42,290 nucleotides of DNA from Elusimicrobiota bacterium. Lineage in GTDB: Bacteria > Elusimicrobiota > Elusimicrobia > Elusimicrobiales > UBA9959. A program made the translations under genes and the position numbers. This document shows, piece after piece, positions 38,880 through 42,290 of the stretch. Position 1 is the stretch's first letter, and every line of letters begins with the position of its first letter. The stretch covers positions 1-42,290 of the forward strand of contig JAJUJA010000006.1 in assembly GCA_029267355.1 (NCBI GenBank). Reading direction: 5' to 3'. Below the pieces are notes generated by a model. The model saw nothing but the letters and a program-made list of their open reading frames with translations, was not told the DNA's origin and ran no database searches.

Positions 38880-41473
38880 TTTCTAAAATTTATCAGATAA
38901 GCATAAAAAACGTTCTTCCTTATCGGTTTGGTGAGATAATCGTCAAAGCCTGCTTTCATGGCCTTATCCACTTCTTCCTTTAAGGCCATTGCCGTAAGCG
39001 CTATTATTTTAGTTTTAGGGAAATTTGACTCCTTTTCCCATTGCCTTATCTTAAGCATCGCCCCCATTCCATCCAGATTAGGCATTTGCATATCCATAAA
39101 CACTGCGTCATATTTCCCGTTTTTAAATTTTTCAAAGGCCTCGAGGCCGTCTTCGGCAAAATCAACCTCAACTCTTGAATCCTTAAGGAAGGACCGCATC
39201 AAAGTCCTGTTATCTTCGCTGTCATCGGCTATTAAAAGCTTCAGGGAAGGCAAATCCTGCTTTGAGTAGGCCGCTTCTTTATGTCCTTCAGCGGCCTGCG
39301 GCGCAGATTGGCCTAATATGCTTAAAGTTTTTTCCAGCAAATCTTTTTTCTTAATCGGCTTTATCATGAAATGATCTATGCCTATTTGTTTGAAGCTTTC
39401 TTTATTGCCTTTTACGCTGTCAGATGTAAAAGGCACTATTACCGGCTTATTTTTTATTCCCCCGTCTTCAAGTATTTTTTTTGCCGTTTCCAGGCCGTTT
39501 ATTCCCGGCATGTTAAAATCCAGATAAAGTATTTTGAAGGGCATTTTTTCATCGTTTTCTTTCAAAATTCTAATGGCCTGTTCGCCGTCTACTGCATCTA
39601 CGGTAACCGCCCCATAACCGTTCAATATCTCCTTGAATATCACCCTGTTCACGGAATTGTCGTCTGCGACGAGTATTCTTACGCCTTTAAGCTGCCATAG
39701 CGCAGCCGGCTCCAGAAAAATCTTTTTTTCAGAAGAGGCGGTTTCAAAGGGCAATGTGAAAGAGAAAACGCTTCCTTTGTTCACTTCGCTTTTAACCTTT
39801 ACCTCGCCGCCCATTTTCTCCACCAACATTTTTGAAATCGGAAGACCAAGACCTGTGCCTCCGTATTTCCTTGTAGTGGCGCTGTCCGCCTGAGAAAATT
39901 TATCAAAAATTTTATCTATTTTATCCTCAGGTATGCCTATGCCTGTATCTATGACTGAAAAATTTATATAAGCAAGGCCTTTTTCCTCCTTTTCTTTTTT
40001 AATTTCAAGCGAGACCCAGCCCTTTTCAACAAACTTTATGGAATTGCCCATAAAGTTTATCAAAACCTGTCTCAATCTTGTTGGATCGCCTTTTAGCAAA
40101 ACTGGAGTATCAGGCGCTATTCTGCAGATTATCTCAATATTTTTCTGCGAGGCCTTAACGGATATCATCTCGCAGATCTTGTAAGCAATATCCTCAAGAT
40201 TAAAATCTATTTTTTCTATTTCTACCTTGCCGGCTTCTATTTTTGAAATATCAAGTATATCGTTCACCAGAGCCAGCAGAGAATCGGAAGCGGATCTCAG
40301 TATATCAAGATACCTTTTCTGGTCCGTTGACAGTAAAGACTCATCAAGCAAATCGGACATGCCGACTATGGCGTTCAAAGGCGTTCTTATTTCATGGCTC
40401 ATTGAAGACAGAAAGTCGCTTTTGGCTTGATTGGCGTTTTCAGCATCATGGCGGGCCTCGGCAAGCATTTTTATCAATCTCTGCTGAACCGTTATGTCCT
40501 TATGTATGCCTATAAAATTGGTCAATTTCCCATCAGTGTTCCTTATAGGCGTAATATAAGCATGCACTATAACCTTTTGACCGCTTTTGGCGATATTTTC
40601 AAACTGACCGGTCCATTTATCGCCTCTCTTTATGGTTTTCCAGAGATTTTCATATATTTCTTTTTTTGTCCCCGGAGATTTAATTACTCTTGGATTTGCG
40701 CCGATAACCTCATCTCTTGCATATCCGTAAGTTTCGCAAAAGGCGCAATTTACATATTCTATCTTTCCCTCGGAATCTGTGATCAAAACCGGCAGAGGAG
40801 TATCGTCTATTCCTTTTTTAAGCTTGGATATTTCATTTATTTTTTCTTTGGTCTCTTCATTCACCTTCCGCATGTATATGAAGAGCAGGACTATGAGAGC
40901 GTATATTATGCAGGATATGGCTGCGCTTACGATAACCAGTTTCTTCATTGAAACCTGCAAATGCTCAGTTACGGGGCGGCCGTTTAAGGTAAACTTTGAA
41001 AAAGAAAATTCCTCTCCATGGGCCGAAAGATATCCGGCATAAGAAAGCATTTTAGCGTATCCGAACCGAGAACCCCTGTATTCATTCTTATTGCATTTGC
41101 TGCAAAAATATTCCGCATCTCTGTAAAGATGCTTCATGCCTTCTTTTTCATAAAGGTAATTCTTTACGTGAGCGTCTTCATTAAGCTGTTTATCAAGCAG
41201 GCACACATCGCGGCAGGAATTCTCCTTTAAATTTGCCCTGTTTAAAATTTCTCCGGCCGCAATTTTATAAGCCGCGTCAGCTGCGGCCCTTATTCTTTTG
41301 AGGCGGTAGTAATCCTGCTGTATTGAAGCGTTCGTTTTGTTTATGTCATACATTAAAACCAGAGATCTTGCTATCATGTATGTCTGCAAAACAAGGGTCG
41401 CCGTCACTATGAACAGCGACATCGCAGAATTAGAAACGCAAAAATTAAGTCTTTTGCATAAAAGTTCTTTCAT
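38876..41473 (-). CDS. Hybrid sensor histidine kinase with periplasmic cysteine pairs, PAS, HisKA, HATPase and two receivers
   Basis: The product is 865 aa. TM1 (about 14-40) and TM2 (about 178-202) enclose a periplasmic sensor that contains C87/C91 and C124/C127 (CSKC). A PAS domain (about 218-330) with PAC follows. HisKA has H360 in SSMSHEIRTP. The ATPase domain (about 460-578) shows N-box NFMGNSIKF, DTGIGIP and GGTGLGLPIS. Two receivers have phospho-acceptors D652 and D794. The layout is a BarA/RpfC-like phosphorelay with the Hpt on a separate gene. The four cysteines suggest metal or redox sensing (inference). A GGTGGGG ribosome site supports the start. Confidence 0.92.
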   Translation of the reverse strand: MKELLCKRLNFCVSNSAMSLFIVTATLVLQTYMIARSLVLMYDINKTNASIQQDYYRLKRIRAAADAAYKIAAGEILNRANLKENSCRDVCLLDKQLNEDAHVKNYLYEKEGMKHLYRDAEYFCSKCNKNEYRGSRFGYAKMLSYAGYLSAHGEEFSFSKFTLNGRPVTEHLQVSMKKLVIVSAAISCIIYALIVLLFIYMRKVNEETKEKINEISKLKKGIDDTPLPVLITDSEGKIEYVNCAFCETYGYARDEVIGANPRVIKSPGTKKEIYENLWKTIKRGDKWTGQFENIAKSGQKVIVHAYITPIRNTDGKLTNFIGIHKDITVQQRLIKMLAEARHDAENANQAKSDFLSSMSHEIRTPLNAIVGMSDLLDESLLSTDQKRYLDILRSASDSLLALVNDILDISKIEAGKVEIEKIDFNLEDIAYKICEMISVKASQKNIEIICRIAPDTPVLLKGDPTRLRQVLINFMGNSIKFVEKGWVSLEIKKEKEEKGLAYINFSVIDTGIGIPEDKIDKIFDKFSQADSATTRKYGGTGLGLPISKMLVEKMGGEVKVKSEVNKGSVFSFTLPFETASSEKKIFLEPAALWQLKGVRILVADDNSVNRVIFKEILNGYGAVTVDAVDGEQAIRILKENDEKMPFKILYLDFNMPGINGLETAKKILEDGGIKNKPVIVPFTSDSVKGNKESFKQIGIDHFMIKPIKKKDLLEKTLSILGQSAPQAAEGHKEAAYSKQDLPSLKLLIADDSEDNRTLMRSFLKDSRVEVDFAEDGLEAFEKFKNGKYDAVFMDMQMPNLDGMGAMLKIRQWEKESNFPKTKIIALTAMALKEEVDKAMKAGFDDYLTKPIRKNVFYAYLINFRK

Positions 41474-41486
41474 ACCCCACCCGTTT

Positions 41487-42290
41487 TCAAGAAAGAATCT
41501 TGGAAAGCTCGCTTATGATTTCTTCTATGTTCCCGTTTAATACGCCGCCGCCCTGGGCAAAATCCTTTCTGCCGCCTGCGCGCCCGGAAATCATCTGGGA
41601 AAATTTCTTGGCCGCCGTTGAAGCGTCAGCGTCCTTTATATCCGGGGTCACGGCAAGCGTAAAATTTATCTTATCTTCTTTTCTGGCATAAACAAAAATC
41701 CAGGAATTCTTTTCCTGATTTTTCAATCTGTCAGAAAGCTCCCTGAGTATTTTTATGTCAAAATCACCGGCCTCTTTGGCTATAAGCTTCTTGCCGCCCA
41801 GATCCGTGACGCTTTCATTAAGCCCGCCGGAGTTTGAAGTTTTGAGTTTTTTTATCTCTTCCCTGAGCTTTTTTTCCTCCTGCCTGAGCTTTAAAATTCT
41901 CTCAGGAAGCTGGGAAATCTGGCAGGACAGATCTGAAGACAGCAATGAAGCAGTTTCATAAACCTCTTTTAAATGCTCAAGCAGGGCGTAACCGGCAAAG
42001 CCCTCTATTCTTCTTATGCCCCTTGATACCGAAGAATCCTTGATAATTCTAAGGGCAAAAACATCCCTTAAATCATCCACATGCGTGCCGCCGCAAAGTT
42101 CAAGACTGTATTTATCCTGCGCTTTATCAAAACCGCCTTCATTTATCAGGACAAATCTCGCCGGGTCTGAATATTTTTCCCCGACAAGAGTGACAGCGCC
42201 GAGCTTTTCAGCGTCGGCCAGGGGCCTGACCTGCTTGAAAACCTTATAGCCCTTGATGATGGCCTCGTTCGCCAGTTTTTCTATTTCCAG
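41487..42290 (-). CDS. alaS: Alanyl-tRNA synthetase, C-terminal part (5' end beyond window)
   Basis: The open frame of 267 codons enters from the right edge. It includes the second-additional (editing) domain with the zinc motif CGGTHV (near 42078-42095, ending in a GTG codon), then LRDVFALRIIKDSSVSRGIRRIEG. A coiled coil (LPERILKLRQEEKKLREEIKKL) and the C-Ala/DHHA1 domain with SGRAGGRKDFAQGGG complete the protein. It charges tRNA-Ala and hydrolyses mischarged Ser/Gly-tRNA-Ala. The kinase gene starts 13 bp after the stop, so read-through transcription is likely. Confidence 0.96.
   Translation of the reverse strand: MEIEKLANEAIIKGYKVFKQVRPLADAEKLGAVTLVGEKYSDPARFVLINEGGFDKAQDKYSLELCGGTHVDDLRDVFALRIIKDSSVSRGIRRIEGFAGYALLEHLKEVYETASLLSSDLSCQISQLPERILKLRQEEKKLREEIKKLKTSNSGGLNESVTDLGGKKLIAKEAGDFDIKILRELSDRLKNQEKNSWIFVYARKEDKINFTLAVTPDIKDADASTAAKKFSQMISGRAGGRKDFAQGGGVLNGNIEEIISELSKILS

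Overview
This is a 42.3 kb chromosomal segment of a diderm (outer-membrane) bacterium. Diderm markers are a TolC/MacA/MacB-type efflux operon, a SurA-like periplasmic isomerase beside pdxA, lipoproteins with lipoboxes, a CsgG-like lipoprotein and a lytic transglycosylase. Codon use favours ATA (Ile) and AGA/AGG (Arg) together with GGC/GCC. All three stop codons are used. The prepilin-like genes, the compact gene layout and many starts with no Shine-Dalgarno sequence make me think of Elusimicrobiota or a neighbouring phylum. That placement is a guess from general familiarity, not shown by the sequence. There is no prophage, insertion sequence, CRISPR array or rRNA.

Layout. 1-3.8 kb (minus): the start of an RnfC/PduS-like flavoprotein behind a PLP aminotransferase, then a thioesterase-htpX-SRAP operon. 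3.9-7.2 kb (plus): a lytic transglycosylase and two overlapping GGDEF diguanylate cyclases. 7.2-13.2 kb: a GYF-domain membrane protein, a divergent PrcB-like membrane protein, and a foldase-lipoprotein/surA-like/pdxA operon in which the surA-like frame carries an in-frame TAA. 13.2-16.5 kb: a Nudix gene, tmRNA, an L,D-transpeptidase, an SGNH hydrolase, and tRNA-Ser(UGA) with a repeat array derived from its 3' end. 16.5-22.3 kb: TPR and CsgG-like genes, then a minus-strand operon PAS-tolC-macA-macB in which tolC carries an in-frame TGA. 22.3-28.9 kb: addA-addB and radC, with the same dyad GCGACA-N6-TGTCGC in front of addA and in front of radC. 29-31.9 kb: a membrane protein, a GlpT transporter and a secreted glycerophosphodiesterase. 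32-36.6 kb: an M48 lipoprotein protease, an SDR/DUF2867 protein, a Ycf46-like AAA ATPase and a DUF4097 protein. 36.7-42.3 kb: a prepilin fused to a lectin-like domain with a small partner, a divergent ECF sigma factor, an Hpt protein and a hybrid histidine kinase, and the 3' part of alaS.

Themes. (i) About half of the transcription-unit starts look leaderless: a -10 hexamer lies 6-7 nt before the ATG and there is no Shine-Dalgarno sequence. The other units have clear GGAGG-type sites. (ii) A shared operator-like dyad ties addAB and radC together and may be an undescribed damage-response box. (iii) Two envelope genes, surA-like and tolC, are each broken by one in-frame stop codon with otherwise intact frames. 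(iv) Convergent genes meet with stop codons touching or overlapping. I see no obviously new multi-gene defence system. The most unusual items are the dyad regulon, the leaderless pattern, the tRNA-Ser repeat array and the pilin-lectin cassette.
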